Shown here: piece by piece, positions 1-8,387 of the stretch
Position numbering within the stretch: the first letter of the stretch is position 1
Layout of the letters: every line of letters starts with the position of its first letter
Assembly: GCA_017533825.1 (NCBI GenBank)
Contig: JAFWIE010000078.1
Coordinates: 79,443-143,442, forward strand
Direction of reading: 5' to 3'
Source of the DNA: Atopobiaceae bacterium
Lineage (GTDB): Bacteria > Actinomycetota > Coriobacteriia > Coriobacteriales > Atopobiaceae
Length of the DNA: 64,000 nt
Notes under the pieces: model-generated
Databases searched by the model: none
What the model saw: the letters and a program-made list of their open reading frames with translations, nothing else
What the model was told of the DNA's origin: nothing
Translations under genes and position numbers: made by a program

Positions 1-1283
1 TCAATCTTGTTCGTGCCGATTATCAGATGGCGTCCGTACTCATCCTCCAGAAGCGTCGCCTTCATGCTCACCCACGTCGGGACGTCTCCCGACATCAAGC
101 GGTACTTCATGGTAAAGCTGCCATCCCGTTCCAGGATGGACATGACCTTCTCCTTGTAGAAGGTCCCCAAGAAGCGCTCCTTGTCGCCGCTGTAGATCAG
201 GCGCTTCATGTTCTTCCTGCTCACGTTGAAGAAGTCCTCCCCGGCCCGTTCCACACCCAGGTCGTCATACTCCTGCGTCGCGCTGTACTCCACGAATCTG
301 TCCGTATCGGGATTGACGGTGTAGATGCTGAAGTAGTCACCCGCCAAGGCCTGTGCCACCTTCGCGTAGGTGATGTGCTCGGCCGCCACCTGACGGTATT
401 CCTCCTGCGCCCTCCATGCATCTTCCAGCGCCTTCTTCATCGCGCGTCCTTGTCGGACCTCATCATCCACGTCCTTGAAGCCCATCGTCACGCCAATGCG
501 TCCGCCAGGCATGCGCACCTTGCCGAAATCGATTCGGTAATGCCGCACACCCGTCTCCAAGGAGCGAAGGAAGCTGACAGAGAACTGCTCTCTCGTCTCG
601 AACTGCTTCAATATGTAGGGAAGCCCGATTTGCTCCTGCATCCGCTCTCGGTCCTGCTCTGCGACCATCGTGTCGACGTACTCCGTCTTGGTCTCCGTGT
701 ACCGAGCATGGCTCAGGGCGTTGCGAATGGCCTCCGCGTGTATCTCGTCCTTGTCTGTGTGGTACAGGGCGCAGGTCTCCGCAACCACGTCGCTGATCAA
801 CCATACGGTATTGTAGGAGTTGATCAGCGAGGCGATCACGGCATCACGGGTCGCCTTGTCCGTCTCCCGCTGCTCCCGCTTCTCCGTGATGTCCGAGATG
901 AACACGACGTAGACGCCACCGTATGCCTTCGTCTCGCAGTAGTGACCGTAGTCATCAACCCAGCGAATCTTCCCGTCCCTGCGCGTGATGCGGTACTCCG
1001 CGTAGTCCATATGATCATCGCTGCTAAGCACCTGGCGCTCAATGGAGGCGTAAACGCTATCGTAGTCATCGGGATGCACCATGCCTCTGAAGGTAAAGCC
1101 CGTAAGCGCCTTGAACTCTTCCAAGCTCGTGCAACCGAAGATATCAAACACGGGCTTGTTGGCATAGATCAGCTCCCCCGGTTCCTCAGCCCGGTAGATG
1201 AAGAAGCCGCCCGGCATGTACCCGCCAATCTCCTCAATGATGGAGAGGGTGTCTTCCGTCAGCTCGAATTGCCTGCCTTCCAT
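1..1283 (-). CDS. PAS-domain sensory protein (C-terminus beyond window)
   Basis: An uninterrupted minus-strand frame starts at an ATG (1281-1283) behind a GGAGG Shine-Dalgarno (1289-1293) and runs off the left edge, so at least 427 residues are present. Residues 15-135 form a PAS fold typical of PAS_3: FFIYRAEEPGEL, FRGMVHPDDY, YRITRRDGKIRWVDDYG and a terminal VFISDITEKREQ. A central region of about 170 residues is less conserved, and a second PAS-like segment follows after a helical linker (DYFSIYTVNPDTDRF to MKYRLMSGDVPTWVSMKA). No membrane segment is visible, so it is probably cytosolic. Such proteins usually end in a GGDEF, EAL or histidine-kinase module, but the output domain lies outside the window and cannot be named. 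It is divergent from the MarR gene, sharing a 200-bp control region. The long plus-strand frame covering it (27-1400) lacks any family signature and is a shadow. Confidence 0.85.
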   Translation of the reverse strand, partial: MEGRQFELTEDTLSIIEEIGGYMPGGFFIYRAEEPGELIYANKPVFDIFGCTSLEEFKALTGFTFRGMVHPDDYDSVYASIERQVLSSDDHMDYAEYRITRRDGKIRWVDDYGHYCETKAYGGVYVVFISDITEKREQRETDKATRDAVIASLINSYNTVWLISDVVAETCALYHTDKDEIHAEAIRNALSHARYTETKTEYVDTMVAEQDRERMQEQIGLPYILKQFETREQFSVSFLRSLETGVRHYRIDFGKVRMPGGRIGVTMGFKDVDDEVRQGRAMKKALEDAWRAQEEYRQVAAEHITYAKVAQALAGDYFSIYTVNPDTDRFVEYSATQEYDDLGVERAGEDFFNVSRKNMKRLIYSGDKERFLGTFYKEKVMSILERDGSFTMKYRLMSGDVPTWVSMKATLLEDEYGRHLIIGTNKI

Positions 1284-1411
1284 GATGACCTCCGCATCGG
1301 CGCCCGTGAAGAACAGCTGAACCCACTATACCGCCAGCAACCGCGATTACAATCACGCTGGCGGGGAAACGAGCACCACAATCTGAGCAGTGTGACCTGA
1401 CGGGACGCACC

Positions 1412-1473
1412 AATCGTTCGGTACCTTGACATTTTAAACGCAGGTGCTAGGATTAGCAAGGTACCGAACGATT
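1412..1473 (+). promoter_or_regulatory. MarR promoter enclosed by 17-bp inverted operator arms
   Basis: AATCGTTCGGTACCTTG (1412-1428) and its exact reverse complement CAAGGTACCGAACGATT (1457-1473) flank a sigma70-type promoter: TTGACA at 1426-1431, a 16-nt spacer and TAGGAT at 1448-1453. The left arm overlaps the -35 box. The right arm abuts the AGGAGG ribosome site (1474-1479). Each arm contains the palindrome GGTACC. Position next to marR indicates autoregulation of the exporter operon, which is inference. Confidence 0.75.
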
Positions 1474-1483
1474 AGGAGGCACA

Positions 1484-1963
1484 TTGGACACTGAATACGA
1501 TTCCTCGGCCGGGCCACCCGACCCGGCTCTGGTCCTGCGACACCTGGGCTTCTTTGGCCACTACCTGCACATGCATGAGGGAGGTCGCGGTGGCAAGCGC
1601 TTTGTGCTTTGCACTCTGCACAAGCAAGGCGGTCGCATCACGCAGCGTGAGCTGCTCGAGCGCACCCGTGTGAGTTCTGCTGCCCTCTCTGAGGTGCTTT
1701 CCAAGCTCGAGTCCGAGAAGCTCATCACCCGCGAGCCCTACGAGCACGACCGCAGGCAGCTCGATATAGAGCTCACGGCCCGCGGCCGCATCGAAGCTGA
1801 TCACATTCACCATGAGCGCGTGGAGTTCGAGCAAACCGCCTTCGAATGCCTCACGCAACGCGAGCAAGCAGACCTTGCCCAGATGCTGGAACGGCTCGCC
1901 GCTCATTGGAAGACGCTAGAGGAAGCAAAGTCAACCGAAGAAACCAAGGAGGTGATCGCGTGA
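1484..1963 (+). CDS. MarR-family transcriptional regulator
   Basis: The 159-residue protein has the length and layout of MarR repressors. A helical dimerisation start (LRHLGFFGHYLHMHE) precedes a winged helix at about residues 45-105 with ITQRELLERTRVSSAALSEVLSKLE as recognition region and the wing EHDRRQLDIELTARGR, followed by C-terminal dimerisation helices. TTG (1484) is the start because AGGAGG lies 4 nt upstream. The last codons overlap the GTG of the ABC gene (GTGA), so the three genes are translationally coupled. Divergent inverted repeats around its own promoter imply that it represses this operon, with release by a ligand that is probably an exporter substrate. The identity of the ligand cannot be read from the sequence. 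Confidence 0.9.
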   Translation: MDTEYDSSAGPPDPALVLRHLGFFGHYLHMHEGGRGGKRFVLCTLHKQGGRITQRELLERTRVSSAALSEVLSKLESEKLITREPYEHDRRQLDIELTARGRIEADHIHHERVEFEQTAFECLTQREQADLAQMLERLAAHWKTLEEAKSTEETKEVIA

Positions 1964-3849
1964 CGTCAGAGAGCACCACACTAGCAGACATCCCGCTGCG
2001 CGATATATTCCGCACCATCGGCAAGTCGGTGAGGGAGTTCAAGGCCGACTCGCTCCGAGCACCCATCTACGTTACCGGCGAGGTCATCATCGAGTGCGCT
2101 ATTCCCTTCATTACGTCACAGCTCATCAACGACATGCAGGACGGCACGGAGATGCGCACCATCGGCATCTACGGAGCCGTGCTCACGGCAATGGCCATCA
2201 TCTCGCTGTTTTGCGGCATTCGCGCAGGCGTCGCATGCTCAGTCGCCTCGACGGGCCTTGCTCGCAACTTGCGCCACGACATGTTTGCCGCCATCCAACG
2301 CTTCTCGTTCTCCAACATCGACCGATTCTCCACCAACTCACTGGTCACGCGCCTCACCACGGACACCCAGAACGTTCAGATGGCCTACATGCAGCTCATC
2401 AGATCGGCGGTGCGCTCGCCCCTCATGATTGTCTTCGCGGCCGTCATGGCGTTCGTCTCGGGCGGACCCATGGCACTTCTCTATGTCTTCGTATCGTTCC
2501 TGCTCGGTGTGGTACTCATCGGCATCGCACGCATCGTCATGCCTATCTTCCGACGCATCTTCCGCAAGTACGATCGACTCAACGAGTCGGTGGAAGAGAA
2601 CGTCAGCGGCATTCGCGTGGTGAAGAGCTACGTTCGCGAAGGCTACGAGAAGCAGAAGTTCGAGCGCGCGTCGGGCGAGTTGTTCCATGACTTCTGGGGT
2701 GCTGAGCGCATCCTCGCCTGGAACCAACCGGCCATGACGCTCGCCGTGGACATCATCTACACCTTCGTCATCTTCTTTGGCAGTAGGACGATCGTGACCT
2801 CCGCCGGAGCGGACATGCAAGTGGGCCAGATGTCTGCCCTCATCACCTACGGATTCTCGATGCTCATGAGCCTCAACATGCTGTCCATGATCTTCGTCAT
2901 CATCACCATCAGCGAGGAGAGCGCCCGCCGCATATGCGAGGTGCTCATCGAGGAGCCCGACCTCGCCAACCCGGACGAACCCATCTACGAGGTGCCTGAC
3001 GGCTCAGTGGACTTCGACAACGTCAGCTTCAGCTATAGCGGCACGATGGACCGCATCGCGCTCTCGGACATCAACCTCCACATCCGCACCGGCGAGGTCA
3101 TTGGCGTCATTGGCGGCACCGGGTCCTCCAAGTCCACGCTCATCCAGCTCATCAGCCGCCTCTACGACGCAACTGAGGGCACCGTACGCGTCGGCGGCAT
3201 CGATGTACGAGACTACGACCTCGACACGCTGCGCGACGAGGTCTCGGTCGTGCTGCAACGCAACGTGCTCTTCTCGGGCACCATCAAGGAGAACCTGCGT
3301 TGGGGAGACCCGGATGCCACCGACGAGGAGCTCGTTCACGCCTGCAAGCTCGCTCAAGCCGACGAGTTCATCCAGCAGCTTCCCGACGGGTACGACACCT
3401 ACATCGAACAGGGCGGCACCAACGTCTCTGGCGGCCAGAAGCAGCGCCTCTGCATCGCGCGTGCCTTGCTCAAGAAGCCAAAGATATTGATCCTCGACGA
3501 CTCGACGAGCGCCGTAGACACCAAGACGGACAAGCTCATCCAGCAGGGATTCCGTGAGTTCATCCCCCAGACGACGAAGATCATCATCGCCCAGCGCACC
3601 GGTTCGGTTGCAGACGCAGACCGCATCGTGGTGCTCGACGGCGGCAGGATCAGCGCTGTCGGCACGCACGAGGAGCTGCTCCAGACTTCAGAGATCTATC
3701 GTGAGGTATACCTCACCCAAAACAAAGCAAGTCATGACGAGCACATCGCCGAGACCAGCGACACGCGTTCCCATGAGGGAAAGGCGGCGTCGCAGGAGAT
3801 GGCCACTTTGGACGAGATGCTTCTGGAAGGAGGCGAGGTAGATGCCTAA
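1960..3849 (+). CDS. ABC exporter subunit with degenerate catalytic site
   Basis: This 629-residue half-transporter has a six-helix membrane domain (about residues 20-320) and a nucleotide-binding domain. Walker A is GGTGSSKST (about 385-393), the signature is VSGGQKQR (about 489) and Walker B is ILILDDSTSAVD (about 509), with Asp in place of the catalytic Glu. That combination is known from the non-hydrolysing subunit of heterodimeric exporters such as TM287/288, BmrCD and LmrCD. GTG at 1960 is preferred over the upstream frame because AAGGAGG lies at 1946-1952 and it overlaps the marR stop. It should pair with the next gene product to export drugs or peptides; the substrate is unknown. Confidence 0.92.
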   Translation: MTSESTTLADIPLRDIFRTIGKSVREFKADSLRAPIYVTGEVIIECAIPFITSQLINDMQDGTEMRTIGIYGAVLTAMAIISLFCGIRAGVACSVASTGLARNLRHDMFAAIQRFSFSNIDRFSTNSLVTRLTTDTQNVQMAYMQLIRSAVRSPLMIVFAAVMAFVSGGPMALLYVFVSFLLGVVLIGIARIVMPIFRRIFRKYDRLNESVEENVSGIRVVKSYVREGYEKQKFERASGELFHDFWGAERILAWNQPAMTLAVDIIYTFVIFFGSRTIVTSAGADMQVGQMSALITYGFSMLMSLNMLSMIFVIITISEESARRICEVLIEEPDLANPDEPIYEVPDGSVDFDNVSFSYSGTMDRIALSDINLHIRTGEVIGVIGGTGSSKSTLIQLISRLYDATEGTVRVGGIDVRDYDLDTLRDEVSVVLQRNVLFSGTIKENLRWGDPDATDEELVHACKLAQADEFIQQLPDGYDTYIEQGGTNVSGGQKQRLCIARALLKKPKILILDDSTSAVDTKTDKLIQQGFREFIPQTTKIIIAQRTGSVADADRIVVLDGGRISAVGTHEELLQTSEIYREVYLTQNKASHDEHIAETSDTRSHEGKAASQEMATLDEMLLEGGEVDA

Positions 3850-5800
3850 GAAAACCGACCAGAACAAAGGCGTGCCCGGCAAGGGCAGCCGTGGGAAGCG
3901 CGCGACTAATCCCACCAAGGTAGCGGGCGCAACGCTGCGCATGGTGTTCTCGTTCTACCCGCTGCAGTTCACGCTCATGATGGCGTGTGTGGTCGCAGCT
4001 GCCGTGCTCTCCACCTTCCCCAGCATCATGCTCCAGAGGACCATCGATGTCATAAGCCGCTACTGGCAGTCCGGCGATTGGCCGGCCGCAATGCCAGAAA
4101 TCACGAGCATCGCCGTCACCCTCATCACCATCTATGCCATCGCACTTGCTTGCCAAATTGCACAGACCCAGCTCGGTGCCTTCCTCACGCAGGGCACCCT
4201 CAAGGAGATTCGCAACAAGATGTTCGACCACATGGAGGACCTTCCCGTGAGGTTCTTCGACCAGAACCAGCGCGGCGACATCATGAGCTACTACACCAAC
4301 GACGTCGATGCGTTGCGCCAGCTCATCGGCGTCGCCTTCCCCAACCTACTCACCATGGTCATCTCCATGACCTCACTCACCTTCATCATGCTGTGGTACT
4401 CCATCCCACTTTCCATCGTGGTGCTCGTCATGGTGGGCTTCATGGCATGGCTCACGCGCTACCTGGGAGGCAAGTCTGCCAACTACTTCATTGCGCAGCA
4501 ACACGCCATCGGTAAGGCGGAGGGATTCGCCGAAGAGGCCATGAACGGCGAGAAGGTCATCAAGGTCTTCACCCACGAGAAGCAGACTCAGACGGACTTC
4601 GACAAGGTAAACGATGAGTTGTTCGAGGCCGCAAAGCAGGCCAACATCTACTCCAACACCTTGGGTCCCGTGCTCATGAACCTCGGCAACATCTCGTACG
4701 TCGTGGTCGCTCTCGCCGGCGGCCTGTTCCTCGGCCTGAGCATCCCCAATCCCTGCATCTCGGGCATGATCCTCTCCATCGACATCGTCATCCCCTTCCT
4801 CAACCTCACCAAGCGCTTCGCCGGCTCCATCGGCCAGATCTCCCACCAAATCAACTTCGTGGTCATGGGCCTCGCGGGAGCCGAGCGCATCTTCCAGCTT
4901 CTCGACGAGGAACCCGAGGTGGATGAGGGCTACGTCGACCTCGTGCGCGTCCACATGGATGACGAGATGGTCAACGTCATCGAAGAGGTGAGCCTGGAGG
5001 ACCGCACGGGCATCTGGGCGTGGAAGCATCCGCACCAGAGCACGGGCGAAGTGGAGTACACGCCGGTTATGGGCGATGTGGTGCTCGATGACGTCGACTT
5101 CGGCTACGTGCCCGAGCACCTCGTCCTGCACAACATCACATTGGACGCCTTCCCGGGCCAGAAGGTCGCCTTTGTTGGAGCGACCGGTGCCGGCAAGACC
5201 ACCATCACCAACCTCATCAACCGCTTCTACGACATAGCCGACGGCAAAATCCGCTACGACGGCATCAACATAAATAAGATAAAGAAGAGCGCACTGCGCC
5301 ACTCTCTGGGTATCGTCCTACAAGATGTCAACCTCTTCACGGGCACCGTCATGGACAACATCCGCTACGGCAGGCTCGACGCAACCGACGATCAGTGCAA
5401 ACAAGCGGCAAAGCTCGTCGGCGCGCATGACTTCATCCGCCGACTACCTCAGGGATACGACACCATGCTCACGGACAATGCGGAAAGCCTGAGCCAAGGT
5501 CAGCGGCAGCTGCTCTCGATTGCCCGCGCCGCAGTCGCCGATCCGCCCGTCATGATCCTCGACGAGGCAACGAGCTCCATCGACACACGCACCGAGCTCA
5601 TCGTGAGCCGCGGTATGGACGCGCTCATGGAGGGGCGTACCACCTTCGTCATCGCGCATCGCCTCTCCACCGTACGCAACTCCGACGTCATCATCGTCCT
5701 CGACCATGGCCACATCATCGAGCGCGGCACTCACGACGAGCTGATTGCCGCACATGGTACGTACTACCAGCTCTATACCGGCGCCTTCGAGCTTGATTAG
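3842..5800 (+). CDS. ABC exporter subunit with canonical catalytic Glu
   Basis: This 652-residue half-transporter starts 8 nt inside the preceding gene behind an AGGAGG. It has a basic N-terminus, six membrane helices (about residues 35-340) and an NBD with Walker A GATGAGKTT (about 447), signature LSQGQRQ (about 550) and Walker B VMILDEATSSID (about 569). It keeps the catalytic Glu but has Gln instead of Gly in the LSGGQ loop. This is the complement of its partner and reproduces the one-active-site, one-degenerate-site arrangement of heterodimeric exporters. An insertion of roughly 50 residues between membrane domain and NBD (VHMDDEMVNVIEEVSLEDRT and onward) is longer than the usual linker. 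Transcription probably ends at the hairpin at 5831-5876. Confidence 0.93.
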   Translation: MPKKTDQNKGVPGKGSRGKRATNPTKVAGATLRMVFSFYPLQFTLMMACVVAAAVLSTFPSIMLQRTIDVISRYWQSGDWPAAMPEITSIAVTLITIYAIALACQIAQTQLGAFLTQGTLKEIRNKMFDHMEDLPVRFFDQNQRGDIMSYYTNDVDALRQLIGVAFPNLLTMVISMTSLTFIMLWYSIPLSIVVLVMVGFMAWLTRYLGGKSANYFIAQQHAIGKAEGFAEEAMNGEKVIKVFTHEKQTQTDFDKVNDELFEAAKQANIYSNTLGPVLMNLGNISYVVVALAGGLFLGLSIPNPCISGMILSIDIVIPFLNLTKRFAGSIGQISHQINFVVMGLAGAERIFQLLDEEPEVDEGYVDLVRVHMDDEMVNVIEEVSLEDRTGIWAWKHPHQSTGEVEYTPVMGDVVLDDVDFGYVPEHLVLHNITLDAFPGQKVAFVGATGAGKTTITNLINRFYDIADGKIRYDGININKIKKSALRHSLGIVLQDVNLFTGTVMDNIRYGRLDATDDQCKQAAKLVGAHDFIRRLPQGYDTMLTDNAESLSQGQRQLLSIARAAVADPPVMILDEATSSIDTRTELIVSRGMDALMEGRTTFVIAHRLSTVRNSDVIIVLDHGHIIERGTHDELIAAHGTYYQLYTGAFELD

Positions 5801-5830
5801 TCATCTGCTTGCATGCCAGACGAGAGGCAA

Positions 5831-5876
5831 GCGCCCCACCGAGACCTGTTTTCCGGTGCCGATGGGGCGCTTCTTC
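5831..5876 (+). terminator. Rho-independent terminator of the marR-ABC operon
   Basis: GCGCCCCA (5831-5838) pairs with TGGGGCGC (5863-5870), with further pairing inside the loop, and is followed by the pyrimidine tract TTCTTCCT. Confidence 0.7.
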
Positions 5877-5928
5877 CTACCAAAGCGCTATCATAGTGAG
5901 GCTTTGTATATAGATTGGAGTAGCCAAC

Positions 5929-6657
5929 ATGAAGAACCTCACTAGACGATCCTTCCTCGGACTTGCGGGGATGGCTTCGGTGTTCCTGGGCGCATGTGGC
6001 GGCCAGGGCGCGACCAGCGATGAGTCCGCGACCAGTGCCACTGACGGCTCAACCGGGTCCGACTCTGCCGATTCCGATTCCGCCGACGCCTCACCCACGA
6101 CCGATGAACCCGGCAAGGTCGTGAATGGCGTTCTCATGACGCCCTACGATGAGGGATACAGCACGGGCAAGCATCACGCCACCATCAAGGTGAAGGACTT
6201 CGGTACCATCAAGCTCGAGCTCAACGCCACCAACGCGCCCATCACCGTGAGCAACTTCGCGCACCTCGTCAACCAGAAGTTCTACGACGGACTCACCTTC
6301 CACCGCATCATCAAGGACTTCATGATCCAGGGCGGCGACCCCAACGGAGACGGCACGGGCGGGGCCGACATCAACATCCTGGGCGAGTTCTCGCAGAACG
6401 GTATCGTCAACGTGATCCAGCACAAGCGCGGCGTCATCTCGATGGCTCGCTCTCAGGAAAACAACTCGGCAAGCTCGCAGTTCTTCATCATGCATGGCGA
6501 TGCCGAGCACCTCGATAACGCCTATGCGGCCTTCGGGAAGGTAACCGACGGCATGGACGTGGTGGATGCCATCGCAGAGGTTCCCGTCGAGGATGGCAAC
6601 GGCACCGTCAAGCACGAGAACCAGCCCGTCATCGAGAGCATCGTGATGGACGACTAG
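5929..6657 (+). CDS. Cyclophilin-type peptidyl-prolyl isomerase, lipoprotein
   Basis: The protein (242 aa) catalyses cis-trans isomerisation of prolyl bonds and is probably anchored outside the membrane. The N-terminus carries a twin-arginine pair (TRRSFLGLAG) followed by a lipobox FLGAC with Cys23, so export may be through Tat with lipidation. A Ser/Thr/Asp-rich spacer of about 40 residues leads into the cyclophilin fold (about 65-240) with FHRIIKDFMIQGGDPNGDGTGG, SMARSQENNSASSQFFI and the closing AFGKVTDGMDVVDAI. FHR and the QGGDP loop are the family's active-site region. It is a single gene between two hairpins. Its role in folding surface or secreted proteins is inferred. Confidence 0.93.
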   Translation: MKNLTRRSFLGLAGMASVFLGACGGQGATSDESATSATDGSTGSDSADSDSADASPTTDEPGKVVNGVLMTPYDEGYSTGKHHATIKVKDFGTIKLELNATNAPITVSNFAHLVNQKFYDGLTFHRIIKDFMIQGGDPNGDGTGGADINILGEFSQNGIVNVIQHKRGVISMARSQENNSASSQFFIMHGDAEHLDNAYAAFGKVTDGMDVVDAIAEVPVEDGNGTVKHENQPVIESIVMDD

Positions 6658-6678
6658 CGTCCTTAAGTTGTCCGAAAG

Positions 6679-6727
6679 CGGCCCAAGGGGTAGCCCCTCC
6701 AGAAACGAGGGGCTACCCCTTGGGCCG
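6679..6727. terminator. Long perfect hairpin between convergent genes
   Basis: A 21-bp perfect stem (6679-6699 with 6707-6727) with the 7-nt loop CAGAAAC sits between the cyclophilin and the convergent alpha-galactosidase. Neither side has a strong T-run, so it may terminate both transcripts weakly or protect 3' ends. Confidence 0.6.
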
Positions 6728-6773
6728 TTACCGCCTAGGCAATCCCCAACTGCCTATCCACACACTGTTCTAT

Positions 6774-8384
6774 CTACAGACCGTTGTGCGAGCGGAACCG
6801 CTCGATGGCCTCGTGGTATTTGTCTATCTGTGCGGCACCCCATGCACCCATGTCGTCAGACGTGAGCAGCACGCCACCGCACGTCGTGTCCGTCACGAAC
6901 ATCTCCACACGATGGGACGCGCTAAGCGAGACGCCCTCCTGACGCAGGAACATGACGTCGGGGTCGCAGCGGAACGCCTTGCCATCAAGATGTGCGCGTC
7001 CACGGGCATTGGCAAGCGAGAGCTTGGTGCTCACGCGTTCGCGATGCAGCAACCGTCGGTGTGGCTTGTCGTCCCAATCGAGGCCGACATCTTGCCCCAC
7101 GCGACAGTACTCACACCGCCCGAACGCCGAGACAAGGGGCACGCCGCAGAAGAGGAGCTTCGTACCGTCTGCCACGCTTTCGCGCAGCAGGTCCAGCGCG
7201 TCGGCCATGAGCTGTCCGCGATTCAACCCGTCGTGGGGCACCATGCAGGCAGCATACAGGAAGTCGAGCTTGAGCAGCCCGAACCCCCATTCCTGCGTCA
7301 CCGTACGCAACACCTTGCGTACGTATCGGCGCACGTCCTCGTTGCGCGTGTCGAGCGCCACAGCCCCACTCCACTGGCTTCCCGTCGTCACGAGCTCTCC
7401 TGCCTCGTCCCGCATCAGCCAATCCGGATGCTTGGAGAAGACCTTCGACGCACGTTCACACACGAAGGGGGCAAGCCAGAGCCCGGGCACGAACCCATGC
7501 TCCCGTACGTCATCGGCCAATACCGCCATGCCATCGGGAAAGCGCGCGCAATCGTACTCAAGCCAGTCGCCCACCTTGGCGTACCCATCGTCAACCTGGA
7601 ATACCGGCAGCAACCCGGTGAGGTCGATTCCCTCGGCCACGCTTGCGAGCCCCTCGAGGTCCTTCTTCAGCTTCCATGCATCAATATTCCCATAATGGCG
7701 ATACCAGCTCGTGAACCCCACGACCGGCGTCGCCTCGCGTGCATGGATTCCGCTGAGCGCAAGCCAGCGACTTACCGCCTGCTCCAACGTGCCGCCCGTC
7801 AACACAAGCGAGAGCAGCTCCACACGCGCCCCACCTGGAATCGGCGACGCCGGAGGCTCTTTGGTGAAGGTGAGCGTCTGCAGTCCCAAATCCTCCTGGA
7901 TGAGCGTGAATCCCGAGTCCTCATCAAGCGATCCAAAGAGAAGGACTTCGTCACCCTGGCGCAGGTACCCGTACCCAAAGCCGTGTTGCCTGCCCGGACG
8001 TGCGTCTTCGGGCACGAACCGATAGTCACCGCTTGCATCGAGGACGTATTTGTCGACCACCGCACGTGGTGCACGCGTGAGTCCCCACATGCGGTCATCG
8101 GGGGTACGTTCCACGCTATCCGTCCAAGAGTTGTATCCGTTGAGGTACAGGGCGTCCGCATCCTCAATGGCAACGTTCATCGTCGCCTCAACGGAATCGA
8201 CCACCACCGTGCGGCTCGGCGTCACAAAGACTCTGCGGACCTCCTCGTTGCCGCGCACCTCGACGCCGAGTTCGCGCACATCGTTTCCACCCACGGCGCT
8301 ACCATCTCCGGCAATGCGCACCCAGCAGACACGATCAACGCCGGGCACGTGATACGCAATGCGAATTTGTGGACCCAAAGACAT
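6774..8384 (-). CDS. GH36-family alpha-galactosidase
   Basis: This 536-residue enzyme should hydrolyse terminal alpha-galactosides (melibiose, raffinose type). It has an N-terminal beta-sandwich (about residues 1-210) and a TIM barrel beginning near VVGFTSWYRHYGNI. The nucleophile is the Asp of LLKLDFLYA (about residue 374). The acid/base is probably the Asp in CRVGQDVGLDW (about 432). PVFQVDDGYAKVGDWL matches the barrel's substrate-binding Asp pair. No signal peptide is present, so it acts in the cytosol on imported sugar. It lies 3 nt downstream of the GPH symporter gene with an AGGAGG ribosome site. At about 540 residues it is shorter than the 700-residue tetrameric GH36 enzymes but similar to compact homologues. 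Confidence 0.9.
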   Translation of the reverse strand: MSLGPQIRIAYHVPGVDRVCWVRIAGDGSAVGGNDVRELGVEVRGNEEVRRVFVTPSRTVVVDSVEATMNVAIEDADALYLNGYNSWTDSVERTPDDRMWGLTRAPRAVVDKYVLDASGDYRFVPEDARPGRQHGFGYGYLRQGDEVLLFGSLDEDSGFTLIQEDLGLQTLTFTKEPPASPIPGGARVELLSLVLTGGTLEQAVSRWLALSGIHAREATPVVGFTSWYRHYGNIDAWKLKKDLEGLASVAEGIDLTGLLPVFQVDDGYAKVGDWLEYDCARFPDGMAVLADDVREHGFVPGLWLAPFVCERASKVFSKHPDWLMRDEAGELVTTGSQWSGAVALDTRNEDVRRYVRKVLRTVTQEWGFGLLKLDFLYAACMVPHDGLNRGQLMADALDLLRESVADGTKLLFCGVPLVSAFGRCEYCRVGQDVGLDWDDKPHRRLLHRERVSTKLSLANARGRAHLDGKAFRCDPDVMFLRQEGVSLSASHRVEMFVTDTTCGGVLLTSDDMGAWGAAQIDKYHEAIERFRSHNGL

Positions 8385-8387
8385 GAG

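Noticed and set aside
27..1400. Long plus-strand frame of 457 codons over the PAS gene
   Set aside because: It is antisense to a clear PAS-domain protein with a good ribosome site, and its translation shows no family motif. It is a GC-rich shadow.
1412..1473. Membership of the MarR operator arms in the GGTACC interspersed repeat family
   Set aside because: Only the GGTACC hexamer is shared. The flanks (AATCGTTC/CTTG versus ACTTT/AGG) differ, so they are separate signals.
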